In this document: positions 9,663 through 19,063 of the stretch, one piece after another
Layout of the letters: the number at the start of each line of letters is the position of its first letter
Position numbering within the stretch: the stretch's first letter is position 1
Assembly: GCA_964478165.1 (NCBI GenBank)
Contig: CAYZGU010000007.1
Span: 59,855 to 123,854 of the forward strand
Origin: CAYZGU01 sp964478165
GTDB taxonomy: Bacteria > Poribacteria > WGA-4E > JAJDTR01
Direction: 5' to 3'
Length of the DNA stretch: 64,000 nt
Translations under genes and position numbers: made by a program
Notes under the pieces: generated by a model
What the model saw: only the letters and a program-made list of their open reading frames with translations
Database searches by the model: none
What the model was told of the DNA's origin: nothing

Positions 9663-9918
9663 GAAAGGCGGCGGTAGTACCGGCAACGGGCGTGACACTA
9701 TTGGAAAACGACTCGGCATTAAGAAATTTTCTGGGAATTACGTGACGGCTGGGAGTATACTCGTTCGGCAACGCGGTACAAGCCTCCATCCCGGAAAGAA
9801 TGTTGGGCTTGGAAGGGACTACACAATTTTTTCAAAGATTGATGGCTATGTCTGGTTTGAACAGAAAGGCAAATTCCGACGGAAGATTAGTGTCTATTCA
9901 GACCGTCCCGACTTCTAG
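9652..9918 (+). CDS. rpmA: 50S ribosomal protein L27
   Basis: 88 residues. It starts MAHKKGGGSTGNGRDTIGKR and has the diagnostic SILVRQRGT followed by HPGKNVGLGRDYTIF and the FRRKISVYS end. The N-terminal tail reaches toward the peptidyl-transferase centre. There is no firmicute-type cleavable N-terminal extension. The GGAGG ribosome-binding site lies inside the end of rplU, with an 11-bp overlap, so the two are co-translated. A terminator follows 28 bp after the stop. Confidence 0.97.
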   Translation: MAHKKGGGSTGNGRDTIGKRLGIKKFSGNYVTAGSILVRQRGTSLHPGKNVGLGRDYTIFSKIDGYVWFEQKGKFRRKISVYSDRPDF

Positions 9919-9946
9919 TTCTTTCGATAAGTTTTCTGTTAAATGC

Positions 9947-9976
9947 AAAGCCTCGCGACCTAGCGGGGCTTTTTTA
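9947..9976 (+). terminator. Rho-independent terminator of rplU-rpmA
   Basis: Stem AAAGCCTCGC pairs with GCGGGGCTTT (10 bp with one T-G pair) around a 6-base loop, running into a T-tract. It ends the rplU-rpmA transcript just before the obgE promoter. Confidence 0.9.
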
Positions 9977-9981
9977 TTTGT

Positions 9982-10010
9982 TCGAACACCTATTCAAACT
10001 CTGGTATAAT
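9982..10010 (+). promoter_or_regulatory. Extended -10 promoter for obgE
   Basis: TGGTATAAT (10002-10010) is a perfect extended -10 element. The -35 position is poor (TCGAAC, 9982-9987), as is usual for extended -10 promoters. The start point near 10017 would leave about 26 nt before the GTG at 10043. Confidence 0.7.
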
Positions 10011-10042
10011 GCACCAAGCATTCGGGTGTCTGGAGCGATGCC

Positions 10043-11335
10043 GTGAACGTTGACACAGCGAAGATATTTGTAAAAGGTGGAAGGGGTGGAAATGGGTGTA
10101 TCAGCTTTCGCCGTGAGAAGTATGTCCCGCGTGGCGGTCCAAACGGTGGAGACGGAGGACACGGTGGTAGCGTCATCCTACAAGCAAGTGAAGGGCTGAG
10201 TACTCTCATTGATTTGAGGCATAATCCTCAACAGATTGCTGACGATGGCAAGCACGGCATGGGAAAACTGATGCACGGGGCGGATGCTGTAGATTGTGTA
10301 GTCCGAGTTCCGGGCGGCACAATCGTACGCGATGCCGTAAGTTTGAAAACTCTCGCCGATCTCACTTCGAGCAATCAGCGCGTCATAGTCGCTAGAGGAG
10401 GAATCGGTGGGAAGGGAAACAACCACTTTAAGAGTAGCACGTTTCAGACACCTCGCGTGGCCGAAAAGGGGGAACTTGGTGAAGAGCGTACAATTGCACT
10501 AGAGGTGAAGGTCATTGCGGATGTTGGACTCATTGGATATCCGAATGCGGGAAAATCAACATTACTTCAACGAACTTCGTCGGCGAGGCCAAAGATTGCG
10601 CCGTATCCGTTCACGACACTTGCCCCTAATCTTGGTGTTGTACGAATTGACTCAGAACAAAACTTTGTCCTTGCGGACATTCCCGGCTTAATAGAAGGTG
10701 CCCACGCAGGTGCTGGACTCGGACATGACTTCCTTCGCCATATCGAGCGGACAAAGTTGCTCATTCACGTGATTGATGTTGCGGCTATTGATGGCCGTAA
10801 TCCCATCGAGGATTACGAAAAAGTCAATCAAGAACTTAAGGGACATGATCCGCGTGTAATCGGATTGCCACAGTTAATTGCGTTGAACAAGATGGACATG
10901 CCTGACGCCCAGACGAACCTGTCTTGTATTCGTGATTACTTCGGAAATCAACAGGTTTTCCCCATCTCGGGGTTAACCGGCCAAGGCGTTGGAGCGTTAG
11001 TCCGTGCTACATATCGACGTCTACAACAGATTAATGCTGAACATGTCGACTATGATCCGTTAGTTGAAAGTTCAGTGGCCCAGGCTCCAATCCCACGCAG
11101 TCGATTCGAGTTTAGCAAACACGGCGATTGTTTTGTGGTGGTTGGTGACGAAGTTCGTCGTGCGGTGCAGATGACGGACATGGAAAACGATCAGGCGCTT
11201 ATCCTGCTCCATCGTAAGTTCAAACGAATGGGGCTCATCAACGCTCTCAATAAGGCCGGAATCAAAGAGGGAGATACAGTCCGAATTGATGAACTCGAGT
11301 TCGCATACAGCAACAGTGGAATTGACACCGGCTGA
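10043..11335 (+). CDS. obgE: Obg family GTPase (ribosome assembly / stress)
   Basis: 430 residues. The glycine-rich Obg fold (about 1-157) shows KGGRGGNGCISFRREKYVPR and GGDGGHGG. The GTPase domain has G1 GYPNAGKST, G2 TTLAPNLG, G3 DIPGLIEGAHAG and G4 NKMD. A C-terminal OCT domain (about 345-425) follows. It is a 50S assembly factor. The GTG start at 10043 is supported by GGAG 7 nt upstream and by the conserved first residues. The 3' end overlaps the likely proB start by 47 bp. Confidence 0.95.
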   Translation: MNVDTAKIFVKGGRGGNGCISFRREKYVPRGGPNGGDGGHGGSVILQASEGLSTLIDLRHNPQQIADDGKHGMGKLMHGADAVDCVVRVPGGTIVRDAVSLKTLADLTSSNQRVIVARGGIGGKGNNHFKSSTFQTPRVAEKGELGEERTIALEVKVIADVGLIGYPNAGKSTLLQRTSSARPKIAPYPFTTLAPNLGVVRIDSEQNFVLADIPGLIEGAHAGAGLGHDFLRHIERTKLLIHVIDVAAIDGRNPIEDYEKVNQELKGHDPRVIGLPQLIALNKMDMPDAQTNLSCIRDYFGNQQVFPISGLTGQGVGALVRATYRRLQQINAEHVDYDPLVESSVAQAPIPRSRFEFSKHGDCFVVVGDEVRRAVQMTDMENDQALILLHRKFKRMGLINALNKAGIKEGDTVRIDELEFAYSNSGIDTG

Positions 11336-12458
11336 TCGATGTGTCTTACTTTCAGCTGTCAAGCGTGTCGTTGTAAAGGTGGGTAGTAGCACGATCTCGC
11401 GAAGGTTCAAACTGAATGAGACCGCTCTAGATTGTCTAGTAAAGGATTTGGCAGCCGTCAAGACCGCGGGAAAAGAAGTGATTCTTGTGACTTCGGGTGC
11501 GATTGCCGCCGGCGTAGGAACCCTGGGTCTATCAACTCGTCCACAGACCATACCTGGCCTTCAGGCAGCGGCCGCGGTGGGACAAAGTCGGCTGATGCAC
11601 GCTTACAAGAATCGCTTCCAGGAGTATCGTGAGATGACGGCAATGATGCTTCTCACCCAGGAAGACTTTAATGATCGCAAACGTTATATTAATATTAGTA
11701 ATACCTTAAATACGCTGTTACAACTTGGGACAATTCCAATCATCAACGAAAATGATACGGTTGCAGTGGAGGAGATTAAGGTCGGGGACAATGATACACT
11801 TTCTGCACACGTTACCAACCTCGCCGACGCGGATCTGCTTATTGTTTTAACCGATCAGGCCGGATTCTATACGGCAGATCCGCGCAAACATGTGAATACG
11901 GAGTTAATCGACGTTGTTCCAGCGATTACCGAGAGTGTTAGGCAGGCTGCCGGCAAGGCTGGAACTGGATATGGTACGGGTGGAATGGTAACCAAGCTAC
12001 GTGCCGCCGAAATTGTAACGGGCTCAGGCGAAATGATGGTCCTTGCGAGTGGAAAAGAACCTGAAGTTGTCAGTCGGATTCTTGACGGCGAATCCATTGG
12101 TACACTATTCTTGCCACAAATGCGCATATCTTCGCGGAAACGGTGGATTGCTTATTCTCGTCCGCCGAAGGGGCGCTTACTTGTGGATGATGGTGCTCGA
12201 CGCGCCCTGACATGTCGCGGGAAAAGCCTGCTTCCATCAGGCTTGCGGAGTGTCGAAGGTGATTTTGAATATGGGGATACCGTCTCGTGCCTCGGTGAGA
12301 ATCGTCAGGAATTTGGTCGTGGATTGGTAAATTACAACACGAAGGACATAGTGAAGATTGTGGGAAAACAGACAGCTGAGATTGAAGAGATTCTCGGCGC
12401 ACGCTATTACGACGAGGTAATTCACCGAGATAATTTGGTCTTAATGCAAAAGAAATAA
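11289..12458 (+). CDS. proB: Glutamate 5-kinase
   Basis: 389 residues, full length with a C-terminal PUA domain. The amino-acid kinase core shows VVVKVGSSTIS, ILVTSGAIAAGVGTLG, NENDTVAVEEIKVGDND and GTGYGTGGMVTKL. The PUA part begins after SRKRWIAY. It phosphorylates glutamate as the first step of proline synthesis; proA follows 132 bp downstream. Start choice is uncertain: ATG 11289 lies inside obgE with only a distant GGGAG, and conserved sequence begins about 25 residues later, so GTG 11316 is an alternative. Confidence 0.94.
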   Translation: MNSSSHTATVELTPADRCVLLSAVKRVVVKVGSSTISRRFKLNETALDCLVKDLAAVKTAGKEVILVTSGAIAAGVGTLGLSTRPQTIPGLQAAAAVGQSRLMHAYKNRFQEYREMTAMMLLTQEDFNDRKRYINISNTLNTLLQLGTIPIINENDTVAVEEIKVGDNDTLSAHVTNLADADLLIVLTDQAGFYTADPRKHVNTELIDVVPAITESVRQAAGKAGTGYGTGGMVTKLRAAEIVTGSGEMMVLASGKEPEVVSRILDGESIGTLFLPQMRISSRKRWIAYSRPPKGRLLVDDGARRALTCRGKSLLPSGLRSVEGDFEYGDTVSCLGENRQEFGRGLVNYNTKDIVKIVGKQTAEIEEILGARYYDEVIHRDNLVLMQKK

Positions 12459-12590
12459 AGTCCTGCGTGTGATGCGTAGTGAGCGAGATGAAACGAAAAT
12501 TTTGCGTCGCTTAGACGAGCATGTTGTGCAAAGAGCTGACCCCCAAGAGCAGAGAACAATGGGTTAACTCAATCAGAAGGAGATCGACGT

Positions 12591-13853
12591 GTGAATCAAA
12601 CAATCCATGAAATGATTAAATCGAAAGCCCTGGCTGCAAAATCGGCGATGCGTAGAATCTCGAAAAGTTCTTCGGAAGTTCGGAATAGTGCGCTTCTAGC
12701 CATGGCAGATTGCGTTTTGACATTCAAAGACGAGATTCGGGAAGCGAACGAGATTGATTTGCAACATGGTCGCAAATCAGGGCTTGCTGAACCATTGATG
12801 AGTCGGCTCGCGCTTGATGATGCGAAGATTGAACGGATGGCGAACAACCTAAGGGAAGTCGCTGCTCTACCCGATCCAATAGGGGAAGTCCTACATATGG
12901 GTGAGCGTCCAAATGGGCTTCAGATTGGGACTGTTCGCGTTCCTATTGGGGTTGTCGGTGTTATTTATGAGTCACGACCAGATGTCACTGTTGAGGTGTC
13001 GGCTTTGTGCATCAAGTCTGGCAACGCTGTTATCTTGCGAGGCGGATCGGAAGCAATTCATTCAAACAATACTCTGGCACGAATATTGATTGAGGCGGCG
13101 GAAAGTCGCGATATCGGTCATGTGGTACAGTGTGTTGATATTACCGATAGGCAGGCGGTACAGGCGATGATTTCAATGTCAGGGATGATTGACCTCATTG
13201 TGCCTCGTGGAAGCCAGGAGTTCATCCGCCACATTATGAAGGCATCTGATATTCCAGTTGTTGGACATGCGGATGGAATTTGTCATGTGTATGTTGATGA
13301 TGCTGCAGAACTTGAGATGGCAGAGAAAATCTGTATGAATGCAAAGCTGGGATATAAAGTGGCCGTGTGCAATGCGATGGAAACGCTACTTGTTCATGAA
13401 GCCATTGCACCGAGATTTCTTCCGGGAATGTGCAAACAGTTTCTCGAGAAGGACGTGGAACTTCGTGGGTGTGAGAAAACGCAGAAGATTTGTACTGACG
13501 CTATTCCAGCAAACACGAGTGATTGGGAGACCGAGTATCTCGATAAGATTTTGTCGGTGAGGGTAGTGGCTGATTTTAACCAAGCGGTCGAGCACATAGA
13601 AACTTACGGTTCCCACCATTCGGATGCAATCATTACCGAGAGCTATTCAAATGCGCAACGCTTTCTTAGGGATGTAGATTCTGCGGTGGTATATGTCAAT
13701 GCCAGTACCTGTTTCACCGATGGCTATGAGTTTGGTCTTGGAGCCGAGGTGGGCATTAGCACGCAAAAGCTGCACTGCCGAGGACCGATGGGGCTTGAGG
13801 GGTTGACAAGTTACAAATACGTGGTTCGGGGAAATGGACAGGTAAGATCTTGA
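12591..13853 (+). CDS. proA: Gamma-glutamyl phosphate reductase
   Basis: 420 residues. It reduces gamma-glutamyl phosphate to the semialdehyde in proline synthesis. Visible family features are PIGVVGVIYESRPDV, NAVILRGGSEA, the catalytic-Cys segment KVAVCNAMETLLVHE, and the C-terminal DAVVYVNASTCFTDG-like segment followed by GLGAEVGIS. The start is GTG 12591, with AAGGAG at proper distance; no better ATG exists. With proB it completes the two committed steps; proC is not in the window. A hairpin follows the stop. Confidence 0.95.
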   Translation: MNQTIHEMIKSKALAAKSAMRRISKSSSEVRNSALLAMADCVLTFKDEIREANEIDLQHGRKSGLAEPLMSRLALDDAKIERMANNLREVAALPDPIGEVLHMGERPNGLQIGTVRVPIGVVGVIYESRPDVTVEVSALCIKSGNAVILRGGSEAIHSNNTLARILIEAAESRDIGHVVQCVDITDRQAVQAMISMSGMIDLIVPRGSQEFIRHIMKASDIPVVGHADGICHVYVDDAAELEMAEKICMNAKLGYKVAVCNAMETLLVHEAIAPRFLPGMCKQFLEKDVELRGCEKTQKICTDAIPANTSDWETEYLDKILSVRVVADFNQAVEHIETYGSHHSDAIITESYSNAQRFLRDVDSAVVYVNASTCFTDGYEFGLGAEVGISTQKLHCRGPMGLEGLTSYKYVVRGNGQVRS

Positions 13854-13854
13854 G

Positions 13855-13895
13855 ATAGCTGGTTCAGTCCTAGCCCATGGATCTGAACCAGCTAT
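13855..13895 (+). terminator. Perfect 13-bp hairpin after proA
   Basis: ATAGCTGGTTCAG (13855-13867) is the exact inverted complement of CTGAACCAGCTAT (13883-13895), with a 15-base loop. It begins 2 bp after the proA stop. No T-tract follows, so it may stabilise the 3' end or act as an atypical terminator between proA and the opposing gene. Confidence 0.65.
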
Positions 13896-13966
13896 GCAAA
13901 ATCAATGGCGCAAAGGCATCATCAAGACTTAGAAAAATGACACGGATATCTGCCTTCTACCAAGGG

Positions 13967-14875
13967 CTACCCCACTCTTGTGCCTGACATTTGTTCTAAC
14001 GCAAGTGTTAGTGCGTGTGTGCCCAAACGGCCATGCCCCTGAGCTTGTACAGCAATGTAAAGCTGATGCACAAGCGCAAGGCCTGGAAGGCTTAGTCCCA
14101 TGTTTTTGGCTTCATCAAGTGCTATTCCCATGTCTTTGATAAAATGTTCGACGAAAAATCCGGGATCAAAGTTCCGTTTCAAGACGCGAGGTGCTAGATT
14201 GTCAAGTGTCCAACATGCCGCCGCGCCTCCGCCGATTGATGACAGCATGGTTTCTAGTTCTAAACCGGCTTTGTGACCATAAATGAGCGCTTCACAGACC
14301 CCAATCATTGTTCCAGCGATTGTGATTTGATTGCACATTTTTGTGTGTTGGCCCGCTCCGGCATTGCCCTGGTGGACGATGTTCTTTCCCATCGCTTCGA
14401 AGAGCGGCATGACGGTGGTGACTGCTCCTTTATCACCACCTACCATGATGGATAGCCTTGCTTCCCTTGCGCCGACATCCCCTCCTGAAACTGGAGCATC
14501 GATAGAGTCGATTCCCTGCGCCTTGGCACAATTGTAGATCTCCTTTGCCAATGACGGTTCTGTGGTCGTCATATCGACGACAATAGAACCGTCATTGGCG
14601 CCTTTTAAAATTCCCTGGTCGCCCAGATAGACATCGCGAACATCTGGTGGAAAGCCGACAATTGTGAAAATTACGTCTGAATTGGCTGCAACTTCACGTG
14701 AAGAATCTGCCCCAATGGCACCGGCGTCAAGCAATGGTTGTGTTTTCGCCTTCGTTCGGTTGAAGACAGTTGCCGAGTAACCGAGATTCATCAGGTGCTG
14801 GCACATCCACCGTCCCATGACACCGGTACCAATCCAGCCAATTCTTGTTTTTCCAGGTGCTACTGTCATATCCAT
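13967..14875 (-). CDS. Beta-hydroxyacid dehydrogenase (3-hydroxyisobutyrate / tartronate semialdehyde type)
   Basis: 302 residues. Rossmann motif GWIGTGVMGRWM, substrate segment DAPVSGGDVGAREARLSIMV and catalytic-lysine segment GAGQHTKMCNQITIAG identify the GarR/MmsB family, NAD(P)-dependent oxidoreductases of 3-hydroxy acids. Its exact substrate cannot be read from sequence. The start at 14875 (MDMTVAPG) is preceded by AAGGAG; an upstream extension to 14932 lacks one. The gene lies 63 bp downstream of the NAD-dependent epimerase on the same strand, so the two are probably cotranscribed. Confidence 0.88.
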   Translation of the reverse strand: MDMTVAPGKTRIGWIGTGVMGRWMCQHLMNLGYSATVFNRTKAKTQPLLDAGAIGADSSREVAANSDVIFTIVGFPPDVRDVYLGDQGILKGANDGSIVVDMTTTEPSLAKEIYNCAKAQGIDSIDAPVSGGDVGAREARLSIMVGGDKGAVTTVMPLFEAMGKNIVHQGNAGAGQHTKMCNQITIAGTMIGVCEALIYGHKAGLELETMLSSIGGGAAACWTLDNLAPRVLKRNFDPGFFVEHFIKDMGIALDEAKNMGLSLPGLALVHQLYIAVQAQGHGRLGTHALTLALEQMSGTRVG

Positions 14876-14938
14876 AATTGTCTCCTTATTATGTGCAATT
14901 TTTAGGTTTGAGGCGCAACTAACAATGCGCATACAAAA

Positions 14939-15937
14939 TCAGAGCCACCCATTTTCTAGATACCAGATGGCTGTCTCTTCGATTCCCACTTCAAGAGGAT
15001 ATACAGGGTGGTACTTAATCTGCTTTACCGCTTTTCTAGTATCGCAGATCCAGAATGGCTGTTTCAAATCGATCATCTTCTGACGATTCAAGACGGCAGA
15101 TCGGTGTGTTAGTTTAGCGGCGGTTTCTGTGAACACGGAAACCATGTCCAATAAGACAAATGGCACCCTTAGCTTTAACGGATACGTGCCCAATCCACTT
15201 GCGATTGCCTCCGCCACATCCAGCCAAGAGTGAATGAGGCCGTCCGTTAGGAAGTAGGTCTCGCCCACGGCGCAATCAGCAGTCGCGGAGGTGCAGATTC
15301 CCTCTATTAGATCCTTGACGTGAACAAGGCTTAATTTTCGTTGAGTATTGCCGATGAGTGGCATTATTCCTCTTTTTACACATTTGAAAAACAGAAAAAT
15401 ATCTGCGTCCCTGGGGCCGTAGACAGCGGGGGGACGGATTATTGTGGTCGGTAACTGATTTGCATACTTTTTGGTAACTAACTCTCCCTTGAGTTTGCTT
15501 CTTCCATAATCCGTTACTGGGTGTGGAGTGATATCTTCAGAGATTTCCGATCCATCTAGGCTTGGACCACTGGCCGCGAGACTACTGCAGTAGAGAAAAC
15601 GAACCAAGTTGCCATTTGCCGCCAAACATGCCTGAATCAAGCGTTCTGTCGCCACTGCGTTTGCTTCATCGTAGGCATCGGCGTTACGCGCTTTGGTTAG
15701 TCCAGCAAGGTGGAAAACTAGGTTCACATTGTGTAGGGACGAAACTAACGATTCTGAATCGCGTAGGTCCGCTGTTACAAGCTGAATGGCTGGCAATCTT
15801 TCTTTAAGCAGCGGTTGAAGCCACCGTAGATCGCTTGTTTCGCGAGCCGTACAAGTAACATGATACCCTCGATTTACTAGTGATTCGACCAGATGACTGC
15901 CGATGAAACCAGTAGCTCCGGTAACAAAAGCTTTCAT
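14939..15937 (-). CDS. NAD-dependent epimerase/dehydratase (extended SDR)
   Basis: 332 residues. It begins MKAFVTGATGFIGSHLVESL (GxxGxxG nucleotide motif) and has CSSLAASGPS and the catalytic YGRSK. The later region resembles dihydroflavonol reductase / 3-beta-hydroxysteroid dehydrogenase-like members (EDITPHPVTDYGRSKLKGE, IRPPAVYGPRD), which act on sugars, sterols or polyketide-like ketones. The substrate is unknown. It is first in a likely two-gene unit with the hydroxyacid dehydrogenase. No clear ribosome-binding site was seen before the start. Confidence 0.85.
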   Translation of the reverse strand: MKAFVTGATGFIGSHLVESLVNRGYHVTCTARETSDLRWLQPLLKERLPAIQLVTADLRDSESLVSSLHNVNLVFHLAGLTKARNADAYDEANAVATERLIQACLAANGNLVRFLYCSSLAASGPSLDGSEISEDITPHPVTDYGRSKLKGELVTKKYANQLPTTIIRPPAVYGPRDADIFLFFKCVKRGIMPLIGNTQRKLSLVHVKDLIEGICTSATADCAVGETYFLTDGLIHSWLDVAEAIASGLGTYPLKLRVPFVLLDMVSVFTETAAKLTHRSAVLNRQKMIDLKQPFWICDTRKAVKQIKYHPVYPLEVGIEETAIWYLENGWL

Positions 15938-16985
15938 AGTGACACTCGGATAGTGTAGTTAGAACATGTGAAAAATAGGCAATGCTTCAGAAATAATCGG
16001 ACTTATGTGTTGAAAAAAGTTGTTGTTCAGCCCTCTTGCTGGTACAAACACTTGGCGATTCCACTTCAGAAAAAGCATCGCCTGATGGGTTTAGTTTTGT
16101 TTCTCTTTGCGATTCGTTTAATCCCTGGGATGAAAATCGAGTTGAATTAAGTGTGGTTTGACTGAAGTACACGCCGGGTTTTAGTTCGTGCCGTCTTGCA
16201 ATGTAAAAGCTCTGTCCTTTCGAGCTATGAGCGAGTGCTTGTTTTGCGACGCGGTGTTTGAGCCAAAAAGATGTGTGTTTGCCAAAACTTACCGCCGAAT
16301 AATGGTTGAATAAGAAGGTCAAAACTAGAGGCGCCACCAGAACCTACTCTAGAGGAACATGACCGTCGTTCGCCGAAAAGACGAGTGCATTGTGGTTGCG
16401 TATGCCGTTCCTCCAAGATGCATGTAGGCGATATATGTAAATGATGGGGAATTCGAAATCCTCCACGTAAAGGGTGGAAATTGGGACGTTTTCGAACGAT
16501 GTTTCAGCCAGTAATAGTTGGTGTGGATCTTATGAATATCTTCCGTCCTTTCGATTCGTCTTGGTGGAATGGTGGTATGGAGATGGGGTAAGCTGAGATT
16601 CTACGCATCTATCTGCTAGAAGCAGTTCACCCTTAGATTCCTTGCGAGGGTTGGTGCATCATAGAGGATGACCTAACTTCGAACACGTTGTATCGCGAAA
16701 AACCCTTCCTTGGTTTGTCAACAGACGCAGTCTCAGTTAATTCTTTAGTATCGCTTGTGGTACAAACTGGTATAACTTTCGCGAAACATCTGCGATAGCT
16801 TATGTTCGTACAGGAGATGTTTCGTTATTTGCGACCAACCAGGTGAAGTACTCATTGATGGTTGTTAACATTGGAATGTAGAACCCTATCCCTGTTGTTC
16901 GAAACCTGCCTCAACAGCAACACTAGTTAGTTTCAGAGGATTCGGAAATGTGTCTGACCTCAGAGCTTGTGACCTTTACAGGCCA
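15938..16985. other. 1-kb gene-free spacer
   Basis: Between the divergently read epimerase and the C-terminus of the membrane protein gene. Minus-strand frames of up to 116 codons (15987-16337) have no ribosome-binding site and no family resemblance. No RNA gene was recognised. Confidence 0.5.
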
Positions 16986-18029
16986 CTAATTCGTTCTCCA
17001 ATCAAGGTCCTTCGCCAGTTGGGAAAGCAAAACCACTCCTCCGATCGCTACAGCACAATAGGAGGTAAAGAAACGCGTCAATAGCGAAAATAATCCGAGC
17101 GAATTCGAGCTGATTAAATTTCGCATTAAGGCTACTGTTAGGAACTCTGCAATCCCACTGGCACCTGGACTGGGGGCGAACAGAATGACAAAGTGAAGAA
17201 TTGCTTGTGCTGCCACAACATCCTCGAAGAGGACCTCTCCATTCAATGCCCGAGCGACTAGATATCCACCCACAAATCGACTGGTGTAGATTCCGGCTGT
17301 AAGTACGAAGTTCAGGATACAGATGCCCTTATGGTTCGAAATGAACATCTGTGTGAAAGCCTTATGTTCTGTGATCAGCCTGTCAAGATTCGAGATGAGA
17401 CGATCCAAGAGTTTACTGATGGCATGAAGTCCGCGCCTTTTTGGCAATCGAAGTCGTGTCAGCGGGCGAAGAAAAATGCCAGGCCTGAAGGCCATAAGGA
17501 GAAAAAACGAAAGGAAGATCACAAACATTAACAAGCTATATCGACTAATGAATGTAATTCCCTTAGGCAAAAAATTGGGAGATTGCCAGATTATATAGCC
17601 TGCAAAAAGGAGTAGGAACACTAGGGTTCCAATAAAACTGATGATGCCCGTCGTAATGCAGCCAGAAAGTGGTACGCCAACGCGGTTGTAGATATACATG
17701 TGTCCAAAACCGCCCGTCTGAAATGGCGTGATGCCACCGGCGCAGAGCGTTGCTAGATTTGCGCGCAGGCTGTCAAGAAACGTCAACCCTGGCGCCATTT
17801 TCCGTACGAAGATGTGAAAACGCGCAGCTCCACACAGCCAATCGGAGAACATACATAGGACGGCTAGGAGAAGGAATTTTCCGCGCATTGAACGGAGTAC
17901 AAGACCGATGTCTTGGGTGCCACTCCATAGGAAACTGATGTATAAGCCAACTACCGTGCAAAATAAGAAAAAAAGAAAACCGCGTACGACGTTTCTGCGA
18001 TTTAGGGACCGATTCAAAAATGCTTGCAT
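16986..18029 (-). CDS. Lysylphosphatidylglycerol synthase TM-region family membrane protein
   Basis: 347 residues with about eight hydrophobic segments spread along the length. The family signature is visible: LRSMRGKFLLLAVLCMFSDW in the second helix region, LATLCAGGITPFQTGGFGHM, and near the end FVILFAPSPGASGIAEFLTV. This is the flippase-like integral domain (UPF0104 / LPG_synthase_TM). Without the C-terminal aminoacyl-transferase part of MprF, members are uncharacterised or lipid-linked transporters. The gene lies 125 bp downstream of nadC on the same strand, with no obvious functional link. Confidence 0.85.
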   Translation of the reverse strand: MQAFLNRSLNRRNVVRGFLFFLFCTVVGLYISFLWSGTQDIGLVLRSMRGKFLLLAVLCMFSDWLCGAARFHIFVRKMAPGLTFLDSLRANLATLCAGGITPFQTGGFGHMYIYNRVGVPLSGCITTGIISFIGTLVFLLLFAGYIIWQSPNFLPKGITFISRYSLLMFVIFLSFFLLMAFRPGIFLRPLTRLRLPKRRGLHAISKLLDRLISNLDRLITEHKAFTQMFISNHKGICILNFVLTAGIYTSRFVGGYLVARALNGEVLFEDVVAAQAILHFVILFAPSPGASGIAEFLTVALMRNLISSNSLGLFSLLTRFFTSYCAVAIGGVVLLSQLAKDLDWRTN

Positions 18030-18154
18030 TGATGACGTGTTAATCTCCTCTGTGGATTCCTCCTGCGTGGGAAGCCTGACGTGCTTTAACGAGTCAACCC
18101 AGTGCCAACAAGTGACTCTAAAAAAAGTCGATTTGGGAAAGATTCTATGCTTTG

Positions 18155-18994
18155 CTAATCAATTGCTAGATCCAGACTAATGTCTAGAGGCATTGCTGAA
18201 TGTGTTAACGCCCCAATAGAGATAAGATCTACACCAGTCGCAGCAATGGTTTCGACCTGATCTAATGTGATTCCTCCGGATGCCTCGGTGATGGCTTTGC
18301 CAGCAATTTTCGCAACTGCATCTTTCATCAAGTCGACCGGCATGTTGTCCAATAACAAGATGTCGGCCTTGGCTTCAATGGCTTGATTAACTTGATTGAG
18401 TGTTTCAACTTCAACCTCAATTTTTGCAGTATGAGGCACGGCTGACCGAGCCCGTTGAATAGCTTGGCAAACTCCCCCGCTAGCAAGAATGTGGTTATCT
18501 TTAATCAGAACACCGTCGTAAAGTCCGAAGCGATGGTTGTGTCCACCGCCGAGTCGAACTGCATATTTTTGGATTGCCCGCCAACCGGCTGTAGTTTTGC
18601 GGGTATCGAGAATCTTGACATTGTATTCAGCAACGGCAGCGACGAATTGGGATGTTAAAGTTGCGGTTCCTGAGAGGCGTTGCAGAAAATTGAGCGCGAC
18701 ACGTTCAGCAGTTAATATTGCCCCCACTCTTCCCGCTACTGTGGCAATGGAAGTTACGCCCTTCACCGATTGGCCGTCGGTGACAGATGCCCGGAATTGG
18801 AGAGATGGGTCAACTTGCTTAAACACTCGTTCGGCAATCGGTAATCCAGCAATCACTCCGTCGCTCTCGACGACGATTTTTCCAATTGCGGTTTGCCCCT
18901 CGAGAATCGTAGACTCTGTTGTTATGTCGCCGATGCCAAGATCCTCTGTGAGCGCAAGTTCGATAAGTAGATCGACAGACCGAAAATTTAGCAT
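18155..18994 (-). CDS. nadC: Nicotinate-nucleotide pyrophosphorylase (carboxylating)
   Basis: 279 residues. Motifs: ALTEDLGIGDITTE, LNFLQRLSGTATLT, then LDTRKTTAGWR and RLGGGHNHRFGLYDGVLIKD, and IEVEVETLNQV with LLLDNMP. It makes nicotinate mononucleotide from quinolinate and PRPP in de novo NAD synthesis. nadA and nadB are not in the window. It lies 69 bp downstream of the SLC13-type transporter, which could import a dicarboxylate, but a functional connection is speculative. Confidence 0.95.
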   Translation of the reverse strand: MLNFRSVDLLIELALTEDLGIGDITTESTILEGQTAIGKIVVESDGVIAGLPIAERVFKQVDPSLQFRASVTDGQSVKGVTSIATVAGRVGAILTAERVALNFLQRLSGTATLTSQFVAAVAEYNVKILDTRKTTAGWRAIQKYAVRLGGGHNHRFGLYDGVLIKDNHILASGGVCQAIQRARSAVPHTAKIEVEVETLNQVNQAIEAKADILLLDNMPVDLMKDAVAKIAGKAITEASGGITLDQVETIAATGVDLISIGALTHSAMPLDISLDLAID

Positions 18995-19063
18995 TGGAAT
19001 TAACTCCGCTTGCTGCGTTCCTCTGTTCTCAATAAAATCCCAACCTTGTCTTTGCGAACGACA

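Noticed and set aside
15987..16337. 116-codon minus-strand open frame
   Set aside because: No ribosome-binding site, no domain and odd composition; an in-spacer open frame of this size is expected by chance.
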